This document shows positions 33,601-39,965 of a stretch of DNA of 43,879 nucleotides, in pieces; positions within the stretch are counted from its first letter, which is position 1; each line of letters starts with the position of its first letter. The DNA comes from Clostridia bacterium (GTDB lineage: Bacteria > Bacillota > Clostridia > Oscillospirales > CAG-272). Below the pieces are notes generated by a model that worked only from the letters and a program-made list of their open reading frames with translations, did not search any database and was not told the origin of the DNA. The position numbers and the translations under genes are program-made. Where the stretch lies: the NCBI GenBank assembly GCA_017625755.1, contig JAGAKG010000066.1, forward strand, positions 1 through 43,879, written 5' to 3'.

Positions 33601-34964
33601 GTGTTGATATCACTGAAGAAGGCTCGTATGTTTTGAGGCTCTACGATGCGGCGCAGAATGTGACTGTGTACAGCTTTGAAATCGACAAGACGGCGCCTGT
33701 CGGAAGCTTTTCATCGTCAAGCACCTCTGTTCTTGGCTTGCAATTCTATCCGAAAAACACCTCTTTTATATGGAGCGATGAAGGTTGTACAGCGACGCTG
33801 AACGGCTTCGAGTACACTTTCGGAACGCCTATTACAGAAGATAATTCGTATGAGCTTCGGCTCTACGATGCGGCGCAGAATGTGACCGTGTACAGCTTTA
33901 TAATTGATGCTACGGCGCCTGTCGGTGAGCTTGTCGGTGTCACCAACGGTGGATATACCACCGAAAGCGTAAGCCTCTCCTGGAGCGAGACAGAAGTCTC
34001 GGCTACGCTGAATGGAAACAATTATAAAAAGGGAACATCTGTTTTTGAAGAAAAGAAGCATTTAATAGAGCTGAAGGATATCATCGGAAACAGAAGTATC
34101 TACACCTTTACCATTGACAAGACGGCGCCTGTTTTCTCCGTAGGCGAAGAAAGAGTATCTGAGCTCGTGTTGAAAGACGGTATTTCCTTAACTCTGACGG
34201 TTATTGAAACCAACCTCAAGAGCATTGTTTTCAATGGAGTAGAATATTCAGAGAGCATTACCATAAATGCTTCAGAATTGCAAGAAGGAAATTACGAGGC
34301 GGTGGCAGAAGATTTAGCAGGAAATATTACAAAAATCTCTGTTATTGTAAATAAAACTGCACCCATTCTTATATTTAACGATGAATATATCACCAACGCG
34401 TCAGGAAATTTCTTCATAAAAAACACAAGCTTTGATTGGGAAGAAAACGATATTATAGCGACGCTGAACGGTGAGCCGTATAAGAAAAACTCTACCATTT
34501 ATTCCGACGGAGCTTATACACTGACGCTGACGGACAGGGCAGGGAACAGCACTACTTTTAACTTCAACATTCTCACTAAACTATCGTTGGCGCCGTTGAG
34601 CTATACCCTTGAGGATAATAGCGTAGAAACGGTTGATACAAAGGCAGGAGAGAATTATTCTTCCACAACGCCCCTTACTGTAAACCTTCCCACTGGCTCA
34701 ACAGTGTATGTCAACGGGGAAATAATAATTGAAAATTATTTATTGAGTACCCCAGGCGTTTACACCGTTAAATCTGAAAATGCCGCTGGGGTTGCAGGAG
34801 AGTATACTGTAACTATTGAGGCTGAAAGCGCAGACGAAGGCAATTCAACAAACGGTGCCGACATAGCCCTCATCGTTGTCGGCAGCGGAAGCGGCGCAGG
34901 CGTTATTTTCACAATCTTCAAGGGCTTCTTCAAAAAGAAGAAGCTGAAAATTAAGCGTCTTTAA
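24645..34964 (+). CDS. giant repeat-built surface protein (about 3,439 aa)
   Basis: Start set at the ATG at 24645 (AAAGGGA upstream), giving a signal peptide (IITVIIMLTLLMAAFVVVASA). The body is about 39 Ig-like units of 65-75 residues, each opening with D(K/R)xAPxGxLxG and containing a WSEAGCTATLNG..Y core and a YxLxLxDxAxN ending. Two stretches without the pattern (about 25800-26310 and 28790-29260) look like inserted functional domains. It ends with a membrane segment (ALIVVGSGSGAGVIFTIF) and a KKKKLKIKRL tail; there is no LPxTG sortase signal. Downstream of virD4 it is probably a mating-contact adhesin. Many repeats are nearly identical in DNA, so copy number may vary or be misassembled. 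Confidence 0.85.
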   Translation: MKRTSKIITVIIMLTLLMAAFVVVASAASYSISYFTVDGKELRNDGANNKVYVNGSSIIISFNGRGLGYVDIDIYAGISTEPTNGYLYNIDSYSKRLENNAGENNVCTLESLAEGDYTIRVSFYEGNNILNGGGNQKGSTLYYHFVVDRTAPTGTLSGVTNHKTTSGSVSFSWSEAGCTATISGGEYNNTPYSSGTVINGTSNKIYRYIITLKDKAGNSYSPWFYIDLEAPTGTLYGVTESGGKTSGSVSFSWNDDGATATISGGGYNGAPYSNGTVINGIANAETKYEITLFDNYNNSNKYSFTIDKKAPVGYLTGVENGGTTGGSVSFAWTETGCTATLNGAPYEKGSAITGVADAVNTYTVVLTDACKNSTSYTFTINRKNPVLNLYETPRVLKYDGFITPLNVYFQWDNTTEAGTCTVRYKKDSGDWVEGYLQVYYYNIEAPDTKYADEASALEAITSIEKGTIVRIDAWDSDEWEGKAEIYSQDISRAQEGQPCYLYRGIIFFTESFLNNYLDSCVEDLCKKSSQNLLTEEGEYTVQITSQYGISVQKTFTIDKTAPTGTLTTSQENGFASIQDNEYYTNGTVTFTYTDGTATLYTSSTSESAPYVSGTSINGTPGANTDYIITLTDKAGNTTQYYIYIYRALPSGTLKTTQNGGFRIGTDDTLLTNGTVKLVYNALLYSAFLDGEPYESGTAITAEASYELRLYDAAQNVTVYTFAIDRTAPTGELVGVENGATTGGSVSFTWSEADCTATLNGEPYANGTSINGTPGVITDYEIILTDLTGNPLIVSFTIDREAPDGVLKANGKVIPSGSSTNKDVSFTWSEAGCTATLNGEPYASGTAITAEASYEILLTDTFGNSTTYTFEIDKTAPVGELVGVENNGATKEIVSFIWEGNNNTLQVNGTEVIGSIQADGSFLYTILPVEDASLTYYLKLTDDIGNFSEYTVTVDCKAPEGELNGYFNASGKTNKDVSFTWSEAGASATLNGNNYISGTAISQEGSHLLVLVDSVGNSTELRFTIDKTAPVGELVGVENNGATKSSVKFKWSEAGCTATLNGENYTKNAEISAEATYVITLTDDIGNTNTYTFEIDKTAPVGELVGVENGGITKENVILSWSEAGCTATLNGAPYASGTAITAEASYELRLYDAVQNVTVYTFEIDKTAPVGELVGVINGGATTGSVSFTWAGDYYTATLNGEPYESGTAITAEASYELKLYDEVQNVTVYTFAIDRTAPTGELVGVTNGGITSGSVSFTWSEAGCTATLNGEAYASGTAITAEASYELRLYDAAQNVTVYSFEIDATKPAITFSQTYNEHLGSLYFNTAFSITWSEAGASATLNGNNYISGTLISDENLYELVITDLAGNTAEYSLVLDTSSYTENKEYFASQGKDNPAKWYQTYCYTITEDKFNQGGYFAFSNYEDAKKYATARENKIVRMYEKYTGGAIICPWTNEPIGADVLTNSAMLGNSYSIYFDINDEKSFIAYFNQANLNAAIQHYAEQSVEELYIPESTAPAFPGEGDIPPQELSRKAIYISGSSIAFRKSPSGVTLYVDGYISSYSTPLTVGYHEIKEVDIAGNACEYIVVVDNSAPGIVCVDAAGNLLPGLNEQFSSSPEIFASQVFSIIPNDNFDDIPLLSITFNGKKINCIGEKYTFQASGFYEIELYDVALNKASFTLYISLEAPTVEASDVVSSKGTFLGKNFTINTIYPNEIRAIAIARYDADAMEWKSLTVDSEGKDVTKDNLSYYIATSGLFKITLTDIFNRTVEKQIEIYKDAPVGKIFSADGFELLSGSHTQKNIYFTWEDDECTAYIISGDKTLEYNKKSYITEEGVYTIKLVNLSNNSSLYTVVIDRTAPTASILKSEGNNTFTDLANGGYSNKAVKITWSLDTEPLTTATFRKNKEDYLPYTNGALITEDGYYTVKLTDAAGNSRSYSFEIDKTIVSVSIVSQDNIILQNGALTNQSFYFVWSETGCTATLGGQAYTSKTLITDSGVYSFYIEDKFGNYAYYTVTVDKTAPVGELVGVTNGGSTKANVILSWSEAGCTATLNGAPYESGTAITAEASYELRLYDAAQNVTVYTFEIDKTAPVGELVGVTNGGITNGSVYCTWKESGITVTLNGEEYTKRTEIAAENSYLIVLTDKTGNSTELRFTIDKTAPVGELVGAVNNGFTNSDVLFVWHEAGCTATLNGEPYESGTAITAEASYELRLYDAAQNVTVYSFEIDKTAPIGSFLGTGYQDGAMYVFSTSVQFTWSESYITAKLDGDDYKKRDIISAQDFYRLELTDRAGNSTVYVFEIDLQKPEGELVGNYNLVNGIYYFKEAFSFVWEETNCTATLDGNEYLSGDLITDEASYVIVLKDCVGNYTEIKAVLDKTAPVAEFSSPYNTVNGVLYFKSSFFVNWNGTEVTATLNDINYVKKSYIEEEKSFALVLSDLSGNTSTYSMVLDTTAPTVLFSASAVNNFGTLYFKNKFQISWLESEITATLNGNYITNNSIVSIEQNYELQVVDRAGNSTKYSLVLDTTAPVGELVGVTNGGISNASVSFKWSEAGCTATLNGENYKKGSNISSPDTYVILIYDIAGNFTEYTFVLDFEVPVGELVGVTNGGITKGDVFFTWSSEGLTATLNGEPYAKGHSIIEEKLHTIILTSEAGNSTTYTFEIDKTAPVGELIGVENGGITKSTVLFKWSEAGCTATLNDVDFDKNSYISEEGTHLLVLTDRAGNSTELRFTIDREAPVGYLTGVENGGITKENVILSWSETGCTATLNGAPYESGTAITAEASYELRLYDAVQNVTVYTFEIDKTAPVGELVGVTNGGITNGSVYCTWKENGITVTLNGENYTKKTVLTADNTYLLVLVDRAGNSAELRFTIDREAPVGYLTGVENGGITNGSVSFSWSEAGCTATLNGEPYANGSIISEERTYTIILKDICQNVVSFTFTIDKTAPTGKLVGVTNDGITNNNVRLEFSREYTAYLNDISYNSGVDITEEGSYVLRLYDAAQNVTVYSFEIDKTAPVGSFSSSSTSVLGLQFYPKNTSFIWSDEGCTATLNGFEYTFGTPITEDNSYELRLYDAAQNVTVYSFIIDATAPVGELVGVTNGGYTTESVSLSWSETEVSATLNGNNYKKGTSVFEEKKHLIELKDIIGNRSIYTFTIDKTAPVFSVGEERVSELVLKDGISLTLTVIETNLKSIVFNGVEYSESITINASELQEGNYEAVAEDLAGNITKISVIVNKTAPILIFNDEYITNASGNFFIKNTSFDWEENDIIATLNGEPYKKNSTIYSDGAYTLTLTDRAGNSTTFNFNILTKLSLAPLSYTLEDNSVETVDTKAGENYSSTTPLTVNLPTGSTVYVNGEIIIENYLLSTPGVYTVKSENAAGVAGEYTVTIEAESADEGNSTNGADIALIVVGSGSGAGVIFTIFKGFFKKKKLKIKRL

Positions 34965-34988
34965 TTTTTAGCTTCTGATACACAAAAT

Positions 34989-35024
34989 GCACCTTCAGAG
35001 CGCCTTATAAGGCTCTGAAGGTGC
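34989..35024 (+). terminator. hairpin after the giant surface-protein gene
   Basis: Arms GCACCTTCAGAGC and GCTCTGAAGGTGC, thirteen pairs, extended by GCC/GG inside. Only a weak T-run follows, so it may protect the 3' end or act with the next hairpin. Confidence 0.65.
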
Positions 35025-35087
35025 TGAAAATCCCCCGAATTATATAAAATTTTTATTTTGTATAATGAGATTTTATGCCAAAAAAAC

Positions 35088-35126
35088 AGGGAATTGCCGA
35101 TTTTCAGCGGTAATTCCCTACTTTTT
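35088..35126. terminator. bidirectional terminator between convergent units
   Basis: Arms AGGGAATT/AATTCCCT with inner CCG/CGG, T-run on the plus side and A-run on the other, so it can end both the surface-protein transcript and the leftward cassette C. Confidence 0.8.
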
Positions 35127-35317
35127 TAAAATTTCTCTTCCGTTGCCATTTGGCTATACTTCGCCGAAAGCTCTGCACGCTCTTGCATCGTAATTGCTCC
35201 CATATCGTAGAGAGCCGAGCAATATGCTGCTATCTTGATAAGAGCCGTATTCAAACTCACGCCCTGACTTTTAACATATCCCAAGAGCCTTTTTTCACAT
35301 TTCTCGTTGATATTCAT
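35126..35317 (-). CDS. small hypothetical protein (63 aa), cassette C
   Basis: A 63-residue helical protein, unrecognised, starting with ATG four bases after GGGGGTGA. It is the last gene of cassette C and runs directly into the bidirectional terminator. The sequence suggests a small three-helix protein (basic N-terminus, hydrophobic middle ALIKIAAYCSALYDMGAI). Confidence 0.65.
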   Translation of the reverse strand: MNINEKCEKRLLGYVKSQGVSLNTALIKIAAYCSALYDMGAITMQERAELSAKYSQMATEEKF

Positions 35318-35333
35318 TCACTCACCCCCTCTG

Positions 35334-35519
35334 TCAGTTTTTCTCGCACCACTCGACAAGAGCCTCGATGCTTTCCATAGAACACTCCTCATAGTCGGGT
35401 GTTCTGTCCGCGTCTTCCGTGAAAGCCGCGTAGCAAGGATACGCGTGTCCGTAATCCAAGCAAGTCTTCTTGCTATACTCGTAGATGTCGTAACCGTTAA
35501 CATTGTAAAGAAATTTCAT
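35334..35519 (-). CDS. small hypothetical protein (61 aa), cassette C
   Basis: A 61-residue protein with the start at 35519 (AGGGA eight bases upstream); a longer frame to 35630 has no site and crosses a hairpin. It has an alternating strand-rich N-terminus (KFLYNVNGYDIYEYS), two cysteines and an acidic C-terminal helix. Unrecognised. Middle gene of cassette C. A CCCCTC/GAGGGG hairpin lies just upstream at about 35526-35543. Confidence 0.6.
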   Translation of the reverse strand: MKFLYNVNGYDIYEYSKKTCLDYGHAYPCYAAFTEDADRTPDYEECSMESIEALVEWCEKN

Positions 35520-35580
35520 TTCAGTTCCCTGCCCCTCGCAAAGAGGGGCTTTTCCTTTCTTCTTTATTCTTTTTTCTTTC

Positions 35581-36012
35581 TTAATGTCTGTAATACTGAC
35601 CGATAAGGCGATATATAAAGTCTTGAACATTCAAGTCCTTATTCGCCGTACTTCCGTCAAGCACCCTTTTGCCCGAGCCGTTGTCTATCTCACTTCTTAT
35701 GAGATTTCCGTATTCGTCAACTACGAGCTTGATGTCAAACACCGTAGGCGCTTTGTTTTCTCTGACGAGCACTCCTGCTCTGACAAGAGCATCTGCATCT
35801 TGCTCACTGATGAGAGCTTGTATATCCTTTTTTTTGACAGAGTACCTTGTTACATATTTGATGAGTTCATCACCAAGTCTTCCGACAAGACGGTGTAGAT
35901 AATGACGGTCTTGTTTGTCATAGAGGCAACCGTCAATAGCCGACAGTTCTCTGCTTTCTTCCTCACCGAGCAAGGATAGGATTTTGGGGTTTACGAGGTA
36001 ATTTTTGTGCAT
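35581..36012 (-). CDS. hypothetical protein, first gene of cassette C
   Basis: A 143-residue protein starting at the ATG at 36012 (AAAGGAG ten bases upstream); the open frame to 36072 overlaps structured element C and is not preferred. It is helical in the first two thirds (LSAIDGCLYDKQDRHYLHRLVGRLGDELIKYV) with a C-terminal segment VFDIKLVVDEYGNLIRSEID. Function unknown. Like the lead genes of the other cassettes it begins about 42 bases left of a structured element. Confidence 0.72.
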   Translation of the reverse strand: MHKNYLVNPKILSLLGEEESRELSAIDGCLYDKQDRHYLHRLVGRLGDELIKYVTRYSVKKKDIQALISEQDADALVRAGVLVRENKAPTVFDIKLVVDEYGNLIRSEIDNGSGKRVLDGSTANKDLNVQDFIYRLIGQYYRH

Positions 36013-36053
36013 AATTTTAGCACTCCTTTCAAAAAATTTATTTTTTATATTTT

Positions 36054-36768
36054 GTTTGCTCTCGAGCTTCATCGTCTGAAGCCCTCGGGCAAGAGGCGAC
36101 TTATAGCACGGGCGGAACGCAACTCAAGGTCGAGGCGTAGCCGAGCCACCATACCTTGAGTTGCAAGCGACGATTGTGCTATAACTAAGACTCCGAGGGC
36201 TTCAGATATGGGGCGAGCCGTACTCCTCGCGCTGGGAATGGAATAAACATATATCAAAGAGCGTGCAAGAGGAAGCCTGCTTGCCTTGCGCCAGTTGGCG
36301 TAGCCGACACACTCTCCTATGTTTATGCAGTGGACGGCGCTCTGGGCGGGTTCAGCGGGAACGCGTGATATGCCTTTGGGTAAAGGCTTATTGCGCGTTT
36401 GGGCTCTAAGCTCGATGCTCACCTCAAGGTGTGTCCGATGCTACCAACGCCCAGGCGCGGATCTGCGCTTCAGCGTGGCCGAGTTTGCCTGGGCTCCGCA
36501 TCGGTCCCGCCTTGCATGCGCTGAGGCTTCAAAGCTTCTGCCAGAAGCTTCGGCGCGTAAGAGCAACGAGCTTTCGGGGGGTGCAGGGGAAATGCAACGG
36601 TGTCGGTGCATTTTGGGTGCTATCTTCGCCTCAGCTCTCTGCCCTGGAATGTCCTGGCAGAGCTGAGAACAAAAATCCCCGGCACGAGAGCTGTGCAACG
36701 CTATCGTGCCAGGGATAAAAATAATCCCGAAAAAATCTTCATCACTTTGAAGAATTTTTCGGGATTTT
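36054..36768 (+). ncRNA. structured element C (long class)
   Basis: About 715 nt. The nested 5' hairpin matches copies A, B and D; its outer stem is better paired (CTGAAG with CTTCAG where A and B have a U-U mismatch). The variable stem after the core has a new sequence: ATAAACATA pairs with TATGTTTAT in place of GCGCGCCGTTCT/AGAACGGCGCGC of other copies, and AGAG..CACTCT keeps the inner stem, so the structure is conserved, not the sequence. The last 420 bases are nearly identical to element D. It ends in the CCCGAAA..TTTCGGG terminator. Promoter-like TTGAGT (36156) and TATAAC (36180) lie in the right arm. Confidence 0.72.
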
Positions 36769-36835
36769 GAGGTAGACGCGCGTGCGCGTGTACCTCGTGT
36801 AGAGGGCAAAGCCCGATAGGATAAGAACAAATATA

Positions 36836-36862
36836 AAGGGGCAGCCTTGCGGTTGTCCCTTT
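36836..36862 (-). terminator. terminator downstream of the replication operon
   Basis: Hairpin AAGGGGCAGCC/GGTTGTCCCTT with T-rich flanks on both sides, 29 bases past the stop at 36891. Confidence 0.8.
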
Positions 36863-36890
36863 TTTCTATTATTTTTACTAAAATAATATT

Positions 36891-37730
36891 TTACTGATTT
36901 ATTAAAAATCTCTCTTTGATAATCTTCTCAAAATCCTCTGCTGACATTTCTTTCTTGAGTAAGATGTCGGATATTTCCTTGTTCAGAGCTTCTATCTCGC
37001 CTTGGCATATATTTACGAACCTCTCTGATAAGACGCAGCTTAAAAGCTTGCGGGCTTGCCTCTCAATACTCTCAAGCTTCTCCACCTCTCCACGAAGGTC
37101 ACGCGCGTTTTTGTCTGCGGCGCTGACACTGTCGTAGTAAGATTTTATGAAGTCACGCAACTCCTGCTCTTTACCTTCCGCTACGGTGCCTATGATGCGT
37201 ACACCGTTGCTCTTTATACGCCTCTTTTCATTTTTAAGATAAAGCCAAGTGCCGTCAGAATGACCGACTACAAAACCTTCTGATATCACCTCGCCTGAAA
37301 AGCGGGTACCGTTATTCAGGTATTTTTTCACTTCAGCACAAACAACATCGAGCTTCTCTAATTCTACATTACCATAGTTGAAAGCAGCGTACATTTCATC
37401 AGCGGTCAGATTATAACGCTTGTAGCTCTTGCCTTCTTCCCTTCCCTTGTATTTTACAAGGCGGAAGGTTTCTCCTTCTTCAGTGTCGAAGCAGTAGTAA
37501 TTGCCGCGAAGCTCATACTCAGCGCCGATGCTTTCCATTATCAGATTATTACCGTCGTACTTCCTGTCAGATGTATCTCTGAAATATGCGTATCCAGGAT
37601 ACTTCGAGTCGTCTGGCAGAACGAAGATGTATCTGACGGCGTAGGGATTAAAGCTGTTCCTGTACCCCCAGCGTCTATACTGCTCCGCTTTCTCAAGGAA
37701 TTTCTTGTGTATTTTAAGCATCATAATCAT
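36891..37730 (-). CDS. hypothetical protein, last gene of the rep operon
   Basis: A 279-residue protein, unrecognised. The N-terminal half is aromatic and charged (YRRWGYRNSFNPYAVRYIFV), the middle beta-rich, and residues from about 195 form a probable coiled coil (ARDLRGEVEKLESIERQARKLL) and acidic end. Start at 37730 overlaps the previous stop (ATGA); the ATG at 37724 is better spaced from AGG. TTACTGAA-like units lie beyond its stop (36880-36900). Its place behind rep suggests a role in replication or copy control, but nothing in the sequence proves it. Confidence 0.72.
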   Translation of the reverse strand: MIMMLKIHKKFLEKAEQYRRWGYRNSFNPYAVRYIFVLPDDSKYPGYAYFRDTSDRKYDGNNLIMESIGAEYELRGNYYCFDTEEGETFRLVKYKGREEGKSYKRYNLTADEMYAAFNYGNVELEKLDVVCAEVKKYLNNGTRFSGEVISEGFVVGHSDGTWLYLKNEKRRIKSNGVRIIGTVAEGKEQELRDFIKSYYDSVSAADKNARDLRGEVEKLESIERQARKLLSCVLSERFVNICQGEIEALNKEISDILLKKEMSAEDFEKIIKERFLINQ

Positions 37731-37960
37731 TCACCTTTTGCATTTTCAAGATTTTCTATAACAGAGTCTATGTACTCCGCTGCTTCTTCAAGTTGAGAGC
37801 AGGCTTCTTCGGCGACCTCGTGCTTCTCTGAACACTGAAGGTTCTCTGGCATATTTTCCATATACTCGCTTTCTTCCTCAAGAACAGCCTCTATATCTTC
37901 CTTGAGAGCAGATATTGCCTCTATTATCCTATTTATCTCTGCGCGTCGTGCCTTGTTCAT
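37727..37960 (-). CDS. small acidic coiled-coil protein behind rep
   Basis: A 77-residue, strongly acidic, helical protein (EINRIIEAISALKEDIEAVLEEE..EEAAEYIDSVIENLE) of a type common in Bacillota phages and plasmids, function unknown. Overlaps the rep stop and the start of the next gene by ATGA junctions on both sides, so the three genes are translationally coupled. Confidence 0.75.
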   Translation of the reverse strand: MNKARRAEINRIIEAISALKEDIEAVLEEESEYMENMPENLQCSEKHEVAEEACSQLEEAAEYIDSVIENLENAKGE

Positions 37961-38868
37961 TTTTTACCCTTTCCAAGCAATTCTTCCATTTTTCTTCTGT
38001 GGTCTGCTTCCTCATTGTCTTTTGTTTTTCTTCTTTCCTGCCAAAATTCAGCCTCTGGGGACTTTGCTGTTATGTCAAATATATCATCATAAGTAAGCTG
38101 TCCCGTTACTTCAGAGCGCGCATCGCGGGCTTGGTTCATTTCTCTTATCGTCTTTTTATCAATACAGAATACTATCCTTACGACCTTCCGACCTTTTGTT
38201 TCTACATTGTAGCATATCTTGAGGTCAGTGTAGAGGTTGATTTCCTCGACGGCAGGCTCAAGCACATAGCGTCGGAAATCTGGATACCTTTCGTATTTCT
38301 CACAGTCAAGAAGCTTCTTGAGCTTGTCCGTATCAAAATACCATTCGTTATTGTTATACTGGTAGCTCTTGAGTATCTCGTAAAGCCGAGGCGAGTATTG
38401 GCTTTTCATCGGCAACACATACTCAAGGTTGTAGGTCGTATAGAAAGCACCGCTTTGAACGAGCTGAAAAATGTACGGCGCCATTTCTTCGTGAAATTTA
38501 ATTTTCATAACCGAAGAATTAGGCTTGATAATTATTTTGGCAAACCACCTTACCAAAGTTTCGTACATTTCACCGTTTTCGTCTGTTTGCTCCGCCCACC
38601 AGTTCTTACTGTCAAGTTTTCTTAAACTATCCTTCAAAGAGGCGTAATTGCGATGATTTATACCAGCAATCTTGTACAAATCGTTAAGACTTATCTCGTA
38701 CTCGGTGTTTGTTTCGTCGTCTGGTTTTATTTTGCTAATCGCATATAAAACCATTCTCTGCTCTTGCACCGTCAGCGTGAAGCGTGACTGCTGAATGAGG
38801 TCGTTTCTCTTACATACCTCAAGTGTCCTCTCAAACTCAAGCTGCTCGTATTCGTATGGAAGTGACAT
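37957..38868 (-). CDS. Rep_3-family replication initiator
   Basis: A 303-residue initiator. Start at the ATG at 38868 (AGGGGGA upstream); an in-frame ATG 30 bases earlier overlaps the ribosome binding site. The two winged-helix domains of Rep_3 proteins are visible: domain 1 (FTLTVQEQRMVLYAISKI, LNDLYKIAGI, LRKLDSKNW), then domain 2 (SQYSPRLYEILKSYQYN, FDTDKLKKLLDC, FRRYVLEPAVEEIN). Such proteins bind iterons as monomers to start theta replication and their promoter as dimers to repress it; both kinds of site are present upstream. This defines an iteron plasmid. Confidence 0.9.
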   Translation of the reverse strand: MSLPYEYEQLEFERTLEVCKRNDLIQQSRFTLTVQEQRMVLYAISKIKPDDETNTEYEISLNDLYKIAGINHRNYASLKDSLRKLDSKNWWAEQTDENGEMYETLVRWFAKIIIKPNSSVMKIKFHEEMAPYIFQLVQSGAFYTTYNLEYVLPMKSQYSPRLYEILKSYQYNNNEWYFDTDKLKKLLDCEKYERYPDFRRYVLEPAVEEINLYTDLKICYNVETKGRKVVRIVFCIDKKTIREMNQARDARSEVTGQLTYDDIFDITAKSPEAEFWQERRKTKDNEEADHRRKMEELLGKGKK

Positions 38869-38896
38869 ATTTCCCCCTAAAATTTCCTTTTTTTCC

Positions 38897-38925
38897 ATTA
38901 TATCATATAATTGTGAGAATGTCAA
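38897..38925 (-). promoter_or_regulatory. consensus rep promoter
   Basis: Minus strand TTGACA (38920-38925), 17-base spacer, TATAAT (38897-38902). Perfect sigma-A hexamers and spacing; the leader is about 20 bases. Confidence 0.93.
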
Positions 38926-38940
38926 TATAAATCTCACAAT
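38910..38940. promoter_or_regulatory. rep operator: inverted half-iterons
   Basis: ATTGTGAGA (38910-38918) and its exact complement TCTCACAAT (38932-38940) flank and overlap the -35 region. ATTGTGAGA is the first half of each iteron, so Rep dimers should bind here and shut off their own gene, as in pPS10 RepA and R6K pi. Confidence 0.88.
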
Positions 38941-39080
38941 AGGACATATTTTTTTCGCGTCCTATTAAACGAACGAACGCTTCGCGCGTGCGCGCTGTAT
39001 GTAATAAATGATATTTTATGTATTATATATACTTTATAGACACCCGAAAGTCCAGCATTAGAGCCTGTTTTCAGACTTCT

Positions 39081-39298
39081 ATTGTGAGAAAAAAGTGGCG
39101 CTATTGTGAGAAAAAAGTGGCGCTATTGTGAGAAAAAAGTGGCGCTATTGTGAGAAAAAAGTGGCGCTATTGTGAGAAAAAAGTGGCGCTATTGTGAGAA
39201 AAAAGTGGCACTATTGTGACTAATCCAACGCGCTATTGTGACTAATTTCACGGTCTATTGGTAGAAATCCAACGCACTATTGGTAGAAATTTCACGGC
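39081..39298. repeat. iteron array, replication origin
   Basis: Ten head-to-tail 22-bp units starting at 39081, 39103, 39125 and so on. The first six are ATTGTGAGAAAAAAGTGGCG plus CT (the sixth with one change). The last four are degenerate: ATTGTGACTAAT or ATTGGTAGAAAT followed alternately by CCAACGC and TTCACGG. It is bordered by an A/T-rich stretch at 38941-39060, a likely opening region. The array abuts the stop of the xre gene. Confidence 0.92.
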
Positions 39299-39571
39299 TC
39301 AAGTCTGTTCCAGACGGTCGAGCAGAACGCGAATACCGTTTATCAGAGTGGCACGCCGTTCGGCTGCGGTGACGCTCGCTTCAGCGCGACCGACGAGGTA
39401 GTCTATGGTGACACCGAAAAAATCGGCGAGGCATATCAGAGCTGCGACACCAGGCAGTGTCTTCCCTGTTTCGTAGTTCGACAATGTGCGCTGGTCGATG
39501 CCCGTAGCTTCAGCAACATTAATTTGCCTCAAATCACGGTCTTCACGAAGGTCTTTAAGTCTGAATTTCAT
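39299..39571 (-). CDS. Xre-family helix-turn-helix regulator
   Basis: A 90-residue protein with a Cro/CI-type helix-turn-helix (INVAEATGIDQRTLSNYETGKTLPGVAALICLADFFGVTIDYLVGR) and a short C-terminal helix. The transcript would run leftward into the iterons, so it may control rep, copy number or the second primase operon. No clear paired toxin gene is adjacent, so it is probably not an antitoxin. ATG follows AAAGGAG. Confidence 0.9.
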   Translation of the reverse strand: MKFRLKDLREDRDLRQINVAEATGIDQRTLSNYETGKTLPGVAALICLADFFGVTIDYLVGRAEASVTAAERRATLINGIRVLLDRLEQT

Positions 39572-39965
39572 AGCAAACTCCTTTCGTAATAGAGAGGCTG
39601 ACGCCTCGGAAGGATAGGAACAATTATTCCGAGCGGCGCTGCCGCATCGGCGTTGACATCAAGTGAGAACGGTCAGAGTGAATACGGTACATCAGATTGG
39701 CATATAATAACGGTGAGAGAGGCAGCCGAACGCTGCCGAGAAAACGGGTATTCCCTGCCCTAAAAAATACTGTTTTACTGAATATTTATGCACGCGTAAT
39801 ATTTTATCAGTTCGCTTATATTATCAATGAATTTTTTTTTACCTTTTAGCCCCACAAAAAACGGCGAGATTTTGAACCCACCGTACTACGTGGCTTATAT
39901 TATCAATACAGTTATTTTTCACCTTTTACACTACGGTAAGCATCACCTACCGTAGTGTTTGTTTT
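39572..39965. other. 394-bp intergenic region with direct repeats
   Basis: No gene seen. Two copies of GCTTATATTATCAAT lie at 39814-39828 and 39893-39907, each followed about ten bases later by a T-run and ACCTTTTA. A TTACTGAA-like unit lies at 39770-39785. A perfect TTGACA at 39653 lacks a good partner. A short transcript from TTGAAC/TTATAT (39872-39900, plus strand) to the hairpin at 39929 is possible. Confidence 0.5.

Noticed and set aside
39081..39298. Short regularly spaced repeats that could suggest a CRISPR array
   Set aside because: The 22-bp units are contiguous with no spacers and sit upstream of rep with matching half-sites in its promoter; they are iterons.
39299..39571. Xre regulator as antitoxin of a toxin-antitoxin pair
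   Set aside because: No small partner gene overlaps or follows it; the next sequence is the iteron array.
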